Source: Deltaproteobacteria bacterium (lineage in GTDB: Bacteria > Myxococcota_A > Polyangia > Polyangiales > Ga0077539). From it: a stretch of DNA of 64,000 bases. The notes under the pieces were generated by a model, which saw only the letters and a program-made list of their open reading frames with translations, made no database searches and had not been told where the DNA came from. The stretch spans positions 1 through 64,000 of the forward strand of contig JADJAE010000004.1 in NCBI GenBank assembly GCA_016704445.1, written 5' to 3'. How positions within the stretch are numbered: position 1 is the first letter of the stretch; every line of letters begins with the position of its first letter. Shown piece by piece: positions 35,332 through 45,556 of the stretch. The translations under genes and the position numbers were made by a program.

Positions 35332-35365
35332 GTCCGCAAGCCCCTGAGAAACGGGGCCTGCGGAC
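35332..35365 (+). terminator. hairpin terminator after rpoC
   Basis: GTCCGCA-a-GCCCC (35332-35344), eight-base loop, GGGGC-c-TGCGGAC (35353-35365): twelve pairs with one mismatch, 38 bases after rpoC. There is no T-run, as often in GC-rich myxobacteria. Likely ends the rpoBC transcript. Confidence 0.6.
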
Positions 35366-35416
35366 GCCCTACCCCTCCCTCGACGGTCTCTTACGGTTGG
35401 GGTACCCACGGCTTCC

Positions 35417-37897
35417 ATGAAGCTGCGTACCCTGCTTGGACTCCCGCTCGGACTGGCCACCTTCGGCCTCGGCTGCTCCGATCCGATCAACACGGCTCCG
35501 CTCAACCTCCCCGATGCCGCCGCCGACGCGGCCGTTCCCGCCGACCAGGGCACCGTGGACGCTCCCGCCGCGGATGCGTCCGGCGAGGATGTCCCCTCGG
35601 TCGACGCGGGCCTCGACGCCCCCCCGCCGGACGATGTCTCCTCGGCCGATGTTCCCTCGGCGGACGTGCCCGTGCCGACGGACGCGCGGGTGTCCTGCAG
35701 CAGCAACCGCGACTGCACCGCCACCGGACAGCTCTGCGACACCGCGGCGGGCGTGTGCGTGCAGTGCCTGACCGGCGCCCAGTGCACCGGCGCGGGGGAG
35801 GTCTGCCTCGGCCACCGCTGCGTCGCCGGGACCCCCTGCGCGAGCTCTCGCACCTGCATGGGCCTCGTCTGCGAGACCACGCGCGGCGTGTGCGTCGACT
35901 GCCTCGCGGACGTCGACTGCACCGTCGCGGGTCAGGTCTGCCGCGCCAACACCTGCGTGCCGGCGCCCCGGCCGTGCCGGTCGTCCCGGGAGTGCAGCGC
36001 CTCCGATCAGGTGTGCGACACCGCGCGCGGCGCCTGCGTCGACTGCCTCACCGACGTCGACTGCTCGGCGGGCCAGTTCTGCGGCGCGGAGAACCTCTGC
36101 CGTGCGCAGGTCTGCGTGCCCAACGCGACGAGCTGCGTCGACGTGATGCGCGTTCGGGTGTGCGACGCGCGCGGCACCGCGGCGGCCGATCGGCCCTGCG
36201 GCCCGAGCGAGGTCTGCGCGATGAACCGCTGCCAGCCGAGGGTGTGCATGCCCGGCGAGCGGAGCTGCGGATCGGCCACGCAGACGCGGGTCTGCAACCC
36301 CGACGGGCTCGGCTACACCACGGCCATGTGCACGGGGGCGCTCACCTGCTCGGCGGGCGCCTGCACCGACTGCGTCGACTCCGACGGGGACGGCCTCTCC
36401 GACCTCATCGAGGGCGCGCCGTCGCGCAACTCCGACAGCGACGCGACGCCCGACTACATGGACAGCGACAGCGACAACGACGGGTTCAGCGATCGGGTGG
36501 AGGCGGCGAGGGGATACCCCGGCTTCTCGATGGGGTCGCCCGCGCTGATGTGCGGCGCCGCGGCGGACAACTGCGACTCGGCGATGGATGGACGGCCGAA
36601 CTACATCGACCTCGACTCGGACAACGACGGGGTGCCCGACGCCGACGAGCGCACGCGCAACACCAACCCCTGCGCGCGAGACACCGACGGCGACGGGCTG
36701 ACGGACCTCGTCGAGCAGATCGCTCGCACCGACCCGACGATGTCCTCGTCGCGCCTCCCGGCCACCTCGCTGGCGACGGAGCTGCCGTACCGCACGGGCG
36801 GCGTCGGGCCGGTCGACAACCAGGAGTTCTCCTTCGTGCTGCGGGCGAGGCCCGCGGACGTGATGTTCTTGATCGACAGCACGGGCTCGATGCAGACGAC
36901 CATCACGCAGCTCCAGACCGCCGGCGCCGCGATCATCGACGGCGTCACGACCCAGCTCGGAGCCTCGGCGGACGTGCGCTTCGGCGTCGCGGACTACCGG
37001 GACTTCGGCGAGGGGGACGGCACCTCCTACGCCTTCAACGTGCGCCAGCGGCTCGACCGCAACCGCGCGCTCGCGCAGGCCGCGCTGCGCTCCTTCAGCG
37101 CCGACGCGGGAGGCGACACCCCGGAGGCGACGGTGCCTGCGCTCTATGGGCTGCTCAACGGCCTGGCGCTCCCCAACTACCGCGGGTCCTTCAACCGCAG
37201 CGCCAACGCGGGGGACTGCGGCGGCGACGCAACGGCCTTCGGGTGGAGCTGCTTCCTCCCCGGGCGCACGCCGATCTTCATCGTCTACTCCGACGCCGGC
37301 TGGCACAACGGCCCGGGCTCCACGACCAACTTCTACGCGGGCTCGCCGGGGACCCCGACCTATCCGCAGCTCACCGCGGAGATGACCCGCCGCGGCGCCC
37401 GCTTCATCTCCGTCGACGTCGCCAGCTCGAGCCGCGAGCACTCGAGCGCCAGCGCCCGCTTCGCCGCGGACACCAACAACATCCCCGCCGGAGGCTCTCC
37501 CTTCGTCTTCGTCGGCGGCGCGACCGCGACGCAGTCGCAGGTCATCAACGCCGTGAGCGCCATCGCCGGTCAGGGCCGATCGACGGTGTCGACCGCGGTG
37601 ATCGCCGACCCGATGGAGACCCGGCTGCCCTCGGGGCGCACCACCGGCGAGTTCATCCGCACGATCAACCCGCTGTGGGGCGTCCCCGACGCGCCCGCCG
37701 GGTACGACCGCCGCGAGGGGGCGACCTTCGTCGGCGTCGCCAACGGCACCACGCTGACCTTCAACGCCGTGCTCGCCAACGACCTCGTGATGCCGGGCGC
37801 GGTCGACCAGGTGTTCGGGGTGTACGTCAACGTCTACGGCAGCGGGCTCTTCCTGGAGCAGCGCGCGTTCTACGTGCTCGTCCCGGCGCAGCGCTGA
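35417..37897 (+). CDS. VWA-domain lipoprotein with Cys-rich and calcium repeats
   Basis: 826 residues. Lipobox at FGLGC (Cys20), then an Asp/Ala/Pro-rich linker (about 25-90) with DVSSADVPSADV. A Cys-rich part (90-320) repeats CxxxxxC...GVCVxC units such as CDTARGACVDCLTDVDC. Then thrombospondin-3-like calcium repeats: DSDGDGLSD, DSDSDNDGFSD, DLDSDNDGVPD, DTDGDGLTD. A VWA domain follows with DVMFLIDSTGSMQTT (MIDAS as D-x-T-x-S), DVRFGVADYRDF and GDTPEATVPAL. It should sit on the outer surface and bind calcium or partners. Probably adhesive or sensory; not verifiable from sequence alone. Alone between rpoC and dnaK. Confidence 0.82.
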   Translation: MKLRTLLGLPLGLATFGLGCSDPINTAPLNLPDAAADAAVPADQGTVDAPAADASGEDVPSVDAGLDAPPPDDVSSADVPSADVPVPTDARVSCSSNRDCTATGQLCDTAAGVCVQCLTGAQCTGAGEVCLGHRCVAGTPCASSRTCMGLVCETTRGVCVDCLADVDCTVAGQVCRANTCVPAPRPCRSSRECSASDQVCDTARGACVDCLTDVDCSAGQFCGAENLCRAQVCVPNATSCVDVMRVRVCDARGTAAADRPCGPSEVCAMNRCQPRVCMPGERSCGSATQTRVCNPDGLGYTTAMCTGALTCSAGACTDCVDSDGDGLSDLIEGAPSRNSDSDATPDYMDSDSDNDGFSDRVEAARGYPGFSMGSPALMCGAAADNCDSAMDGRPNYIDLDSDNDGVPDADERTRNTNPCARDTDGDGLTDLVEQIARTDPTMSSSRLPATSLATELPYRTGGVGPVDNQEFSFVLRARPADVMFLIDSTGSMQTTITQLQTAGAAIIDGVTTQLGASADVRFGVADYRDFGEGDGTSYAFNVRQRLDRNRALAQAALRSFSADAGGDTPEATVPALYGLLNGLALPNYRGSFNRSANAGDCGGDATAFGWSCFLPGRTPIFIVYSDAGWHNGPGSTTNFYAGSPGTPTYPQLTAEMTRRGARFISVDVASSSREHSSASARFAADTNNIPAGGSPFVFVGGATATQSQVINAVSAIAGQGRSTVSTAVIADPMETRLPSGRTTGEFIRTINPLWGVPDAPAGYDRREGATFVGVANGTTLTFNAVLANDLVMPGAVDQVFGVYVNVYGSGLFLEQRAFYVLVPAQR

Positions 37898-37923
37898 AGA
37901 GGGAACAGGGAGGATGAGGGGAG

Positions 37924-37963
37924 CCGTCCGACGGCTACGCTCCGTGGAGGAGCCGTCGGGCGG
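37924..37963. terminator. hairpin between convergent VWA lipoprotein and dnaK
   Basis: CCGTCCGACGGCT (37924-37936) and AGCCGTCGGGCGG (37951-37963) pair over 13 bases with one mismatch, with a 14-base loop. Placed between two convergent genes, so it could stop transcription from both sides. No T-run on either strand. Confidence 0.55.
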
Positions 37964-37989
37964 TGGAGCGGAGCGAGGGAAGGGGGGCT

Positions 37990-39882
<1,893 letters not shown>

Positions 39883-39934
39883 TGGTGATTTCCCTCTCCT
39901 TCGGATGTTGGTGGTTGGTTCCGAAGCGTCGGCG

Positions 39935-39962
39935 AAACTAGCCATCAACCCGGCACGGTCAA
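39935..39962 (-). promoter_or_regulatory. candidate dnaK promoter
   Basis: On the minus strand TTGACC (39962-39957), 16-base spacer, TAGTTT (39940-39935), about 53 bases upstream of the dnaK ATG. It lies in the 100-base gap after the upstream gene. No heat-shock sigma (CTTGAA...CCCCAT) or CIRCE sequence was found. Confidence 0.4.
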
Positions 39963-39982
39963 GAGCCATGCCAGAGGATGCT

Positions 39983-40954
39983 TCAACGATCGTCGGGACG
40001 GCCCGGGCGGGCATGCCGGAGCAGCGCGAGCAGCCCCCCGACCGCCGGGAACATCAGCCCCAGGGCGAAGCTGCTGACCGACGCGGCGACGGCCACCTCG
40101 GCGGCGACCCCCGCCTGCGCGTAGACCATGGAGAAGACCGCCTCGCGCTGGCCGACGCCCGCGGGGGTGATCGGGACGAAGGTCAGCAGCACCGCGGCGG
40201 GGCTCAGGGCGATGACGGTTCCCGGTGGGGAGGCGGGCGCGAGCGCCTGCACCACGGCGGCGACGGACAGCACCGCGGCCGACTGGGTGGCGAGCGAGAG
40301 GAGCAGCCCGAGGGCGAGGTCGCCCGGTCGCGTCGGGGGAGTGAGCGCGCCCAGCCGGGGGCCGAGGAGGGGCAGGGTCGCGAGGCGTCGCGCGAGCCCC
40401 GACCAGCGCATCGCGGCGAGCGAGAGGGCGAGCAGCACAAGCGAGGCGACGAGGCCGAGGAGCGTCACGGGGAATAGCCACCGGGGCGTGGCTGGCGAGA
40501 GACCGAACGCGGCGAGGGCGACCACGAAGAGGCCCGCGAGCCCGCCGAGGCGCTCGAACCAGATCCCGGCGAGGGCGTTGCCGAGGCCGCCGACGGTGTG
40601 GCGGACCGCGTCGCTGCGGGCGAGGTCGCCCATGAGGCCGCCGGGGAGGAGGTTCCAGAAGGTGGAGCGGAGCACCAGGGAGAGGCTCGCGGGCGTGCTC
40701 GGAGGGGTGGCGCCCCAGGCGCGCAGGAGCAGCCGCCAGCGCGCGGTGAAGAAGAAGATCGAGAGGGTCGACCACGCGAGGGAGTGCGCCGCCGAGAGCG
40801 GTGGCAGCGAGCCCAGGTGGGCGAGCACGCGGGAGGCGTCCACCCGCCGGGCGAGCCACACGATGGGGACCAGCACCAGCGCGGCCCGCAGCGCGGGGAG
40901 GGCGCGTCGAAGGGTCGGGCCTATGATTGGCTCCGCGCGCCGCAGCTCGCGCAC
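39983..40954 (-). CDS. LPG-synthase-type flippase-domain membrane protein (UPF0104)
   Basis: 323 residues, about eight hydrophobic segments. The conserved blocks of the lysylphosphatidylglycerol synthase TM family are present: NLLPGGLMGDLARSDAVRH, GIWFERLGGLAGL and FVPITPAGVGQREAVF. The family includes MprF flippase domains and archaeal/bacterial glycolipid proteins; it lacks the cytoplasmic synthase domain, so it is not a full MprF. Likely moves a lipid-linked molecule across the inner membrane. GTG start 40954 overlaps the end of the upstream zinc-ribbon gene by 34 bases, so the start is uncertain. Confidence 0.8.
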   Translation of the reverse strand: MRELRRAEPIIGPTLRRALPALRAALVLVPIVWLARRVDASRVLAHLGSLPPLSAAHSLAWSTLSIFFFTARWRLLLRAWGATPPSTPASLSLVLRSTFWNLLPGGLMGDLARSDAVRHTVGGLGNALAGIWFERLGGLAGLFVVALAAFGLSPATPRWLFPVTLLGLVASLVLLALSLAAMRWSGLARRLATLPLLGPRLGALTPPTRPGDLALGLLLSLATQSAAVLSVAAVVQALAPASPPGTVIALSPAAVLLTFVPITPAGVGQREAVFSMVYAQAGVAAEVAVAASVSSFALGLMFPAVGGLLALLRHARPGRPDDR

Positions 40955-41457
40955 TGCACCTCGTAGGCGGGCATCGGGTTGCGGCAGAACTCGCAGAGCT
41001 TCTGCCCGGGCAGGGTGCTCGGGTTGAGCATCGAGAGCAGCGGCCCCTGCGCGTCGGACGCGCCGGGGGGGAAGCCGATGGTGACGCCCGAGAGGGAGCC
41101 GCGGGGGAGGCCCATCAGCGCCTGGAGCAGCCCGGCGACCTGCTGGCCGCTGGTGTAATCGATGGGGCTGTTCATCGGGGTGTTGAGCCCGAGGCGCAGC
41201 GCGATGATCACCCCGTCGTCCATCACCTCGACGGGCAGCTTCACGGCCGTGACCGGGATCTGCGGCGCGGCCCAGACGTACGCGTGCGTGGCCACGCCGA
41301 CCCCGCGGGCGATCACGCGACAGGCCTCGCGAGCCTGATCGTCGGGGGCGAGCGCGGTGCGCAGGACGCCCTCCACCGAGGCCTTCATGGCCGGGCCGAA
41401 ATCGGGATTGAAGCGAAGGATCACATCTACGACCCGCGCGGGCTGCCAGTTGCTCAT
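40921..41457 (-). CDS. hypothetical protein with C-terminal zinc ribbon
   Basis: 178 residues from ATG 41457. The body has an alpha/beta look (ARVVDVILRFNPDFGPAMK, VKLPVEVMDDGVIIALRLG) with no family recognised. The last 25 residues hold CEFCRNPMPAYEVQCASCGA, two CxxC pairs that should bind one zinc ion. Possibly a small protein that binds nucleic acid or another protein. It overlaps the flippase-domain gene downstream by 34 bases, so the two are probably co-transcribed. Confidence 0.7.
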   Translation of the reverse strand: MSNWQPARVVDVILRFNPDFGPAMKASVEGVLRTALAPDDQAREACRVIARGVGVATHAYVWAAPQIPVTAVKLPVEVMDDGVIIALRLGLNTPMNSPIDYTSGQQVAGLLQALMGLPRGSLSGVTIGFPPGASDAQGPLLSMLNPSTLPGQKLCEFCRNPMPAYEVQCASCGARSQS

Positions 41458-41594
41458 AGGGGTCGATGTTCTACCAGCGACCGCGGCCGCGAACACCAGC
41501 GCTTCCCGATCCGCCGGGGTGCACCGACGCTCGCTCGCACGCTATGCTGGGCGTCGACGCAGGTCGCGACGCGATGGAAGGGAGCAGCGTGAGC

Positions 41595-41968
41595 ATGAAC
41601 TCGAATGAGCCGAAGGACGGGGCCGAGCGCCGGGAGCGCGCCGTCGCCGAGGGCACTGAACTCCGGGAGCGCGCCGTCGAGCACGCACGCAAGGTCGGTG
41701 ATGCCCTCGGCTTGAAGGAGGCGCCCGTGTCGCCCGATGCCCCGCCGCCCTATCCCGCGCCGCCGGTCCCGGCGCCGCCCTATCCCCCTCGCAGGCCCTC
41801 AAGGAGACGCTCCCCTCCACGCCGCGCGCCCTCGCCCGGCAGGCCGCCGAGCCGCCGTCGCTCACGCCCGAAGCCCCGGAGGCCCGCGCCCGTCACTCCC
41901 GCTCCGCCCCGCGCCGCCCCGCCGCCGCAGCCGCGAGCCCCGCACCCGGTCCCGCCACCGAGCACTGA
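41595..41968 (+). CDS. small charged and proline-rich protein (one frameshift)
   Basis: About 124 residues if one C is added to the C5 run at 41784-41788. The N-terminal half is charged and helical (GAERRERAVAEGTELRERAVEHARKVGDAL), then a Pro-rich linker (PPPYPAPPVPAPPYP), then SQALKETLPSTPRALARQAA and an Ala/Pro/Arg tail ending ATEH. No family recognised; low-complexity features give little to go on. ATG 41595 is chosen for its GGAAGGGA upstream; GTG 41589 is also possible. Convergent with the HtrA gene. Support is moderate because GC-rich DNA can imitate such frames. Confidence 0.45.
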
Positions 41969-42002
41969 CCGACCGTACGCCGGGTACGATCGGTCCGTCC
42001 CC

Positions 42003-43235
42003 TCAGGGGCCTACGGGCCCCGGGATCGGCACCATCCCCGGTCGCCCGGTAGGCAGCGCGACCGCCTGACGCTCGGGCATCGCCGCCAGCGTCACCTCCA
42101 CCGTCGACACCGTCCCCTGCCGCACCAGCTCGACCCGCGATCGATGCCCGATGCCCGCCGAGGAGGCGAGCCACGGGAGCTGCGTGGCGTCCGTGACGTC
42201 CTGCCCGTCGAAGCGGCGGATGACGTCCCCGGAGCGGATGTCCGCCGCCGCCGCGGGGCTGCCCGGCTCGACGTCCTGCACCAGCGCTCCTCGGGAGTCG
42301 GGCAGGCGCATCCAGTCGACCATGTTCTCTCGCACCGGGGCGATGGACACCCCGAGCCACGAGCGCATCACCCGCCCGTACTGCCGCAGCTGCGGCACCA
42401 CCACGCGCGCCATGTTGATCGGGATCGCGAAGCCCACGCCCTGCGCCTCGCGGTGCACGGCCACGTTGATGCCGACGACCTCGCCGGCGAGGTTGAGCAG
42501 CGGCCCGCCCGAGTTGCCCGGGTTGATGCTCGCGTCGGTCTGCAGCAGGTTGCCGAAGCTGTCGTCGCTGAGGTGCACCTCGCGGCCGGTGCGCCCGATG
42601 GCGCTCACGATGCCCGCGGTGACGGTCTGCGAGAGCCCGTAGGGGTTGCCCATCGCCATCACCCAGTCGCCGACCGAGAGCCGGTCGCTGTCGCCGAGCC
42701 GCACCGGGTGCAGCGCCACGCCGGGGGCCTTCATGCGCAGCAGCGCCACGTCGAGGCGCTCGTCGCGGCCGAGCACCTCCGCGGGGAAGCGCCGGCCGTC
42801 GTCGAGCTGCACCTCGATGAACGCCGCGCCCTGGATCACGTGGTTGTTGGTGAGGATCTCGCCGTTGTCCGCGATGAGGAAGCCGGTGCCGCGGCCCAGG
42901 GCCATGCGCTCCTGGGTGCCGTTGAAGCCCCACTGCATCGAGCTGACCTCGCGAATGGCCGCGAACACGCTGACCACCGAGGTGCGCACCTCGCGCACGA
43001 TGGGCGCGAAGGAGGTCGGCGAGCCCGCGATCGGCCCTCCCTGGGGGGCGGCCGAGGGGGCCGGGGCGTCGGGCGTCGCGGCGGGCGCCGGGCGCTCCGC
43101 GGCGCGAGGCGCGGGGGCCGGGGCGGCGATGGGGGTCATGTTGGGGAGCTCGCGGCCTCGACAGGCCGTGAGGGGGCTCAGGAGAGCCAGGGCGACGCCC
43201 CACGGAAGAAGGGAGGCGCGGCGGGAGAAAGGCAT
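42003..43235 (-). CDS. HtrA/DegP-family trypsin-like serine protease, lipoprotein type
   Basis: 410 residues. Signal with LLSPLTACRG, so the mature protein is acylated and sits in the envelope. After an Ala/Pro-rich linker (to about 80) comes the protease domain with TNNHVIQG (His), ERLDVALLRM (Asp) and INPGNSGGPLLN (Ser), the full triad, and then one PDZ domain (LVQDVEPGSPAAAADIRSGDVI). Quality control of misfolded envelope proteins is the known role of the family. The Pro/Ala tail after PDZ (TGRPGMVPIPGPVGP) is unusual. Four bases separate its ATG from the stop of the DUF1844 gene upstream. Confidence 0.93.
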   Translation of the reverse strand: MPFSRRASLLPWGVALALLSPLTACRGRELPNMTPIAAPAPAPRAAERPAPAATPDAPAPSAAPQGGPIAGSPTSFAPIVREVRTSVVSVFAAIREVSSMQWGFNGTQERMALGRGTGFLIADNGEILTNNHVIQGAAFIEVQLDDGRRFPAEVLGRDERLDVALLRMKAPGVALHPVRLGDSDRLSVGDWVMAMGNPYGLSQTVTAGIVSAIGRTGREVHLSDDSFGNLLQTDASINPGNSGGPLLNLAGEVVGINVAVHREAQGVGFAIPINMARVVVPQLRQYGRVMRSWLGVSIAPVRENMVDWMRLPDSRGALVQDVEPGSPAAAADIRSGDVIRRFDGQDVTDATQLPWLASSAGIGHRSRVELVRQGTVSTVEVTLAAMPERQAVALPTGRPGMVPIPGPVGP

Positions 43236-43238
43236 CAG

Positions 43239-43568
43239 TTACCTCGCGGTACGCTCAGCGATCTTGATGAACCGCATCCTCAGGTCATAGACCACCTGGT
43301 GGAGCAGACGCTCCTCCTCGCCGGTGAGGTTGCCCCGGGTCTTCTCCTGGAGCATCGCGACGAGGTCGATGTGGTGCCGGGCCAGCGGGAGGTTGAGCTC
43401 GCCCTTGCGACCCTCCGGGCCTTCGACCTCGCCCAGATGCATCAGCGTGGCCGATGCCATCGAGAGGATGAAGGTGTTGAAATCGATGGGCGGCATCGGA
43501 TCGCCCACCTCGGGGAGGTGGGGATCGTCCGCGTTGGTGGGGGCGTCGGCGTCGTTCTCGTTGGACAT
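43239..43568 (-). CDS. DUF1844-family protein
   Basis: 109 residues from ATG 43568; an upstream ATG would add six. The family block is clear: FNTFILSMASATLMHLGEVEGP, then LPLARHHIDLVAMLQEKTRGNLTGEEERLLHQVVYDLRMRF. DUF1844 proteins are found in delta-proteobacteria and myxobacteria, and have unknown function. The acidic N-terminus (about 30 residues) is variable. It starts the short run DUF1844-HtrA on the minus strand. Confidence 0.9.
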   Translation of the reverse strand: MSNENDADAPTNADDPHLPEVGDPMPPIDFNTFILSMASATLMHLGEVEGPEGRKGELNLPLARHHIDLVAMLQEKTRGNLTGEEERLLHQVVYDLRMRFIKIAERTAR

Positions 43569-43625
43569 GGTTGAGGGCGGTAACACGAGCGGCGGTGAGC
43601 GTTCAACGCCGCGCCGTGTGATCGC

Positions 43626-43847
43626 TCAACCCTCGACGTCGTCGGTCTCTTCCTCGTCGTCGTCGATGTCGTCGACCAGATCGTCTTCGCCGAGGCGTGC
43701 GGTGACGGACTCGGCGTTGTCCGCGGTGTCACCGAGCTCGCGCAGGAAGGTGTCGTACTCCTCGCGGGTCACGATGCCCGTGCGGATGTTGCGCTCAACG
43801 ACGCGGCGGTCGAGGAGCATGTCTCGGGGCGTGGAATCCTTGCGCAT
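43626..43847 (-). CDS. small acidic hypothetical protein
   Basis: 73 residues from ATG 43847. Helical N-terminal half with RVVERNIRTGIVTREEYDTFLREL, ending in a very acidic tail (EDDLVDDIDDDEEETDD). Similar small proteins with a TxExxxxFLxxLPD-like block are common in myxobacteria, but I know no function for them. It precedes DUF1844 by 57 bases in the same direction and may share its transcript. Confidence 0.65.
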   Translation of the reverse strand: MRKDSTPRDMLLDRRVVERNIRTGIVTREEYDTFLRELGDTADNAESVTARLGEDDLVDDIDDDEEETDDVEG

Positions 43848-43901
43848 GTCGGGGTGTGCCTCCAACGGAAGCCGTAGGGGGGCCCTACGGGGCGGCGGAC
43901 G

Positions 43902-45556
43902 CTACGAGCGGGGAGGGAGCGCGTCAAGGGCGCGTGCGACGACGGGGCCGACCCCGAGGAGGTGCAGGCGGAGGAGTTCGCCCGCCCGCTCCTTGTCGAG
44001 CGGCACGCCTCGCATCTCCGGGCGCTCGGAGGCGCTGGTCACCGCGAGCTGCAGGTGCGCGCCGAAGGCCTCGCAGTCGGCGACGAGCGCGTCGAGGGTG
44101 TGGTCGTCGACGAAGTCCACGTCCGAGAGGGCCGTGAGGGCGTGCGTGAACCGGTCGCGGTGTGGATACAAGGTCTCGTAAGCCAGCGCCTGGCCGATCT
44201 CGCGGTAGTGCCGGAGGTACTCCGTGATGAACTCGTGCGAGGGCGTTGCGGACCAGCGCTCGAAGGACGAGTGCCGCGCCATGCGGGCCTTGGCGACGAA
44301 GGCGCGGGTGACGAGCGCGAAGATCCACGCCCACTGCCGGCCCTGCGAGGTGGCGCCGCGGCGCGCGTCGGGGTCGCCCACGGTGCGCTCGGGGTCGCTG
44401 CCCGGGCGGAACACCTCCACCATCCGCAGGATGCCGTGCTGCAGCGTCTCGACGAGCTGGCCGGAGGCCTCGAGGAAGCCCGCGAGCGCGGCCGCCTCGG
44501 TCACCGGCGCGCCGCAGGGGGCGATGACCCGCTCGAGGGTGCGCCGCACCGACGCGCGGAGGCAGAGCGCCGCCGCGGTCATCGCCGCCCGGGTGCGGCC
44601 GAGCTGCTCGCTCTCCGCGGTGAGGGCGTCGAAGCGGGCGCGGACGTCCGTCGCGGCCAGCCGCATCAGCTCGCGCTCAAGGGTGTCGGCGAGCATTCCC
44701 CCGGCGCGGTCGCGCAGCACGTCGACGAGGGCGTCGGACTCCGCCCGGAGCACCGGGAGGAAGACGTAGGCCCGCGAGGCGCTCGAGGGGTCGGCGGCGG
44801 CGGCGGCCATCATCTGCACCACGCGCAGCAGCCGGAAGTGCGAGAGGAAGGTGAGCGAGGCGAGCCGGTGGGCGGTGTCGGTCTCGCAGAGCTGGAGGCA
44901 CTCCAGCACCTCCGGCGATCGGATGCGGTCGAACTCCGGTCGGAACTCCAGCAGCGTGAGCGGGTTGAAGCAGGTGTTGCGCTCGACCTCCCGCCGCAGC
45001 GTCGAGAGCGCCGCGAAGAACGACCGGTGAGACAGCCGATCGACCCTCGCCAGCGACTGCAGCAGCTCCCGCGCGACCCCGACGGCGGAGCGCAGCGCGG
45101 CCAGCGACTCGACCGGCGTCAGCGTCGGGGACTCGCGCCATGCCTCGGTGCGCGAGGCCTCGCTGAAGCCCACCGGGAGCCGCCGGGGGAGCGCGCCCGT
45201 GGAGGTGCCCGGCGCCGAGCAGCCGACCGGAGAGCGAGTAGGCGCGGGAGAGCGCCGCGAGGGCGACGCCGACGTGCGGGCGGAAGTCACGGTCTCTCAG
45301 CGGAGGCAGGCCGGGACGGGTGGGCTGCAGCCGGGGGTCGGCCCAGAGGACGATGCCCTTCAGGGTCACCTCGAGCTCCAGCAGCACGTCTTCCTTGCGC
45401 TCGAGCGAGAGCGCGGCCAGCCAGGTCTCTCGGGCGACGGACTGCTCGCGGCTGCATCCCGCGGGTGTCGCGGAGGAGGTCGGCGTGGGGATCGCGGAGC
45501 CGACGGGGCGCGAGATCGGCGCGCGCGGTAACGGAGGCGCGGGGCCCTTGGGTCAT
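43902..45556 (-). CDS. unknown helical protein coupled to ruvB (two frameshifts)
   Basis: About 550 residues after removing one extra base at about 45457 and one at about 45218. ATG 45556 overlaps the ruvB stop (ATGA). N-terminal MTQGPRASVTARADLAPRRL; then SREQSVARETWLAALSLERK and LLELEVTLKGIVLWADPRL in the second frame; then LTPVESLAALRSAVGVARELLQ and on to the stop in the third. Almost entirely helical; recognisable pieces are FLSHFRLLRVVQMMAA, RTAMTAAALCLRASVRRTLERV and HEFITEYLRHYREIGQAL. No known domain found. The coupling with ruvB suggests common expression but the function is unknown. Without the frameshifts, GTG 45387 and 45290 are false starts. Confidence 0.55.

Noticed and set aside
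39883..39982. CIRCE or sigma-32 heat-shock element upstream of dnaK
   Set aside because: No TTAGCACTC inverted repeat and no CTTGAA...CCCCAT pair; only a sigma-70-like candidate was found.
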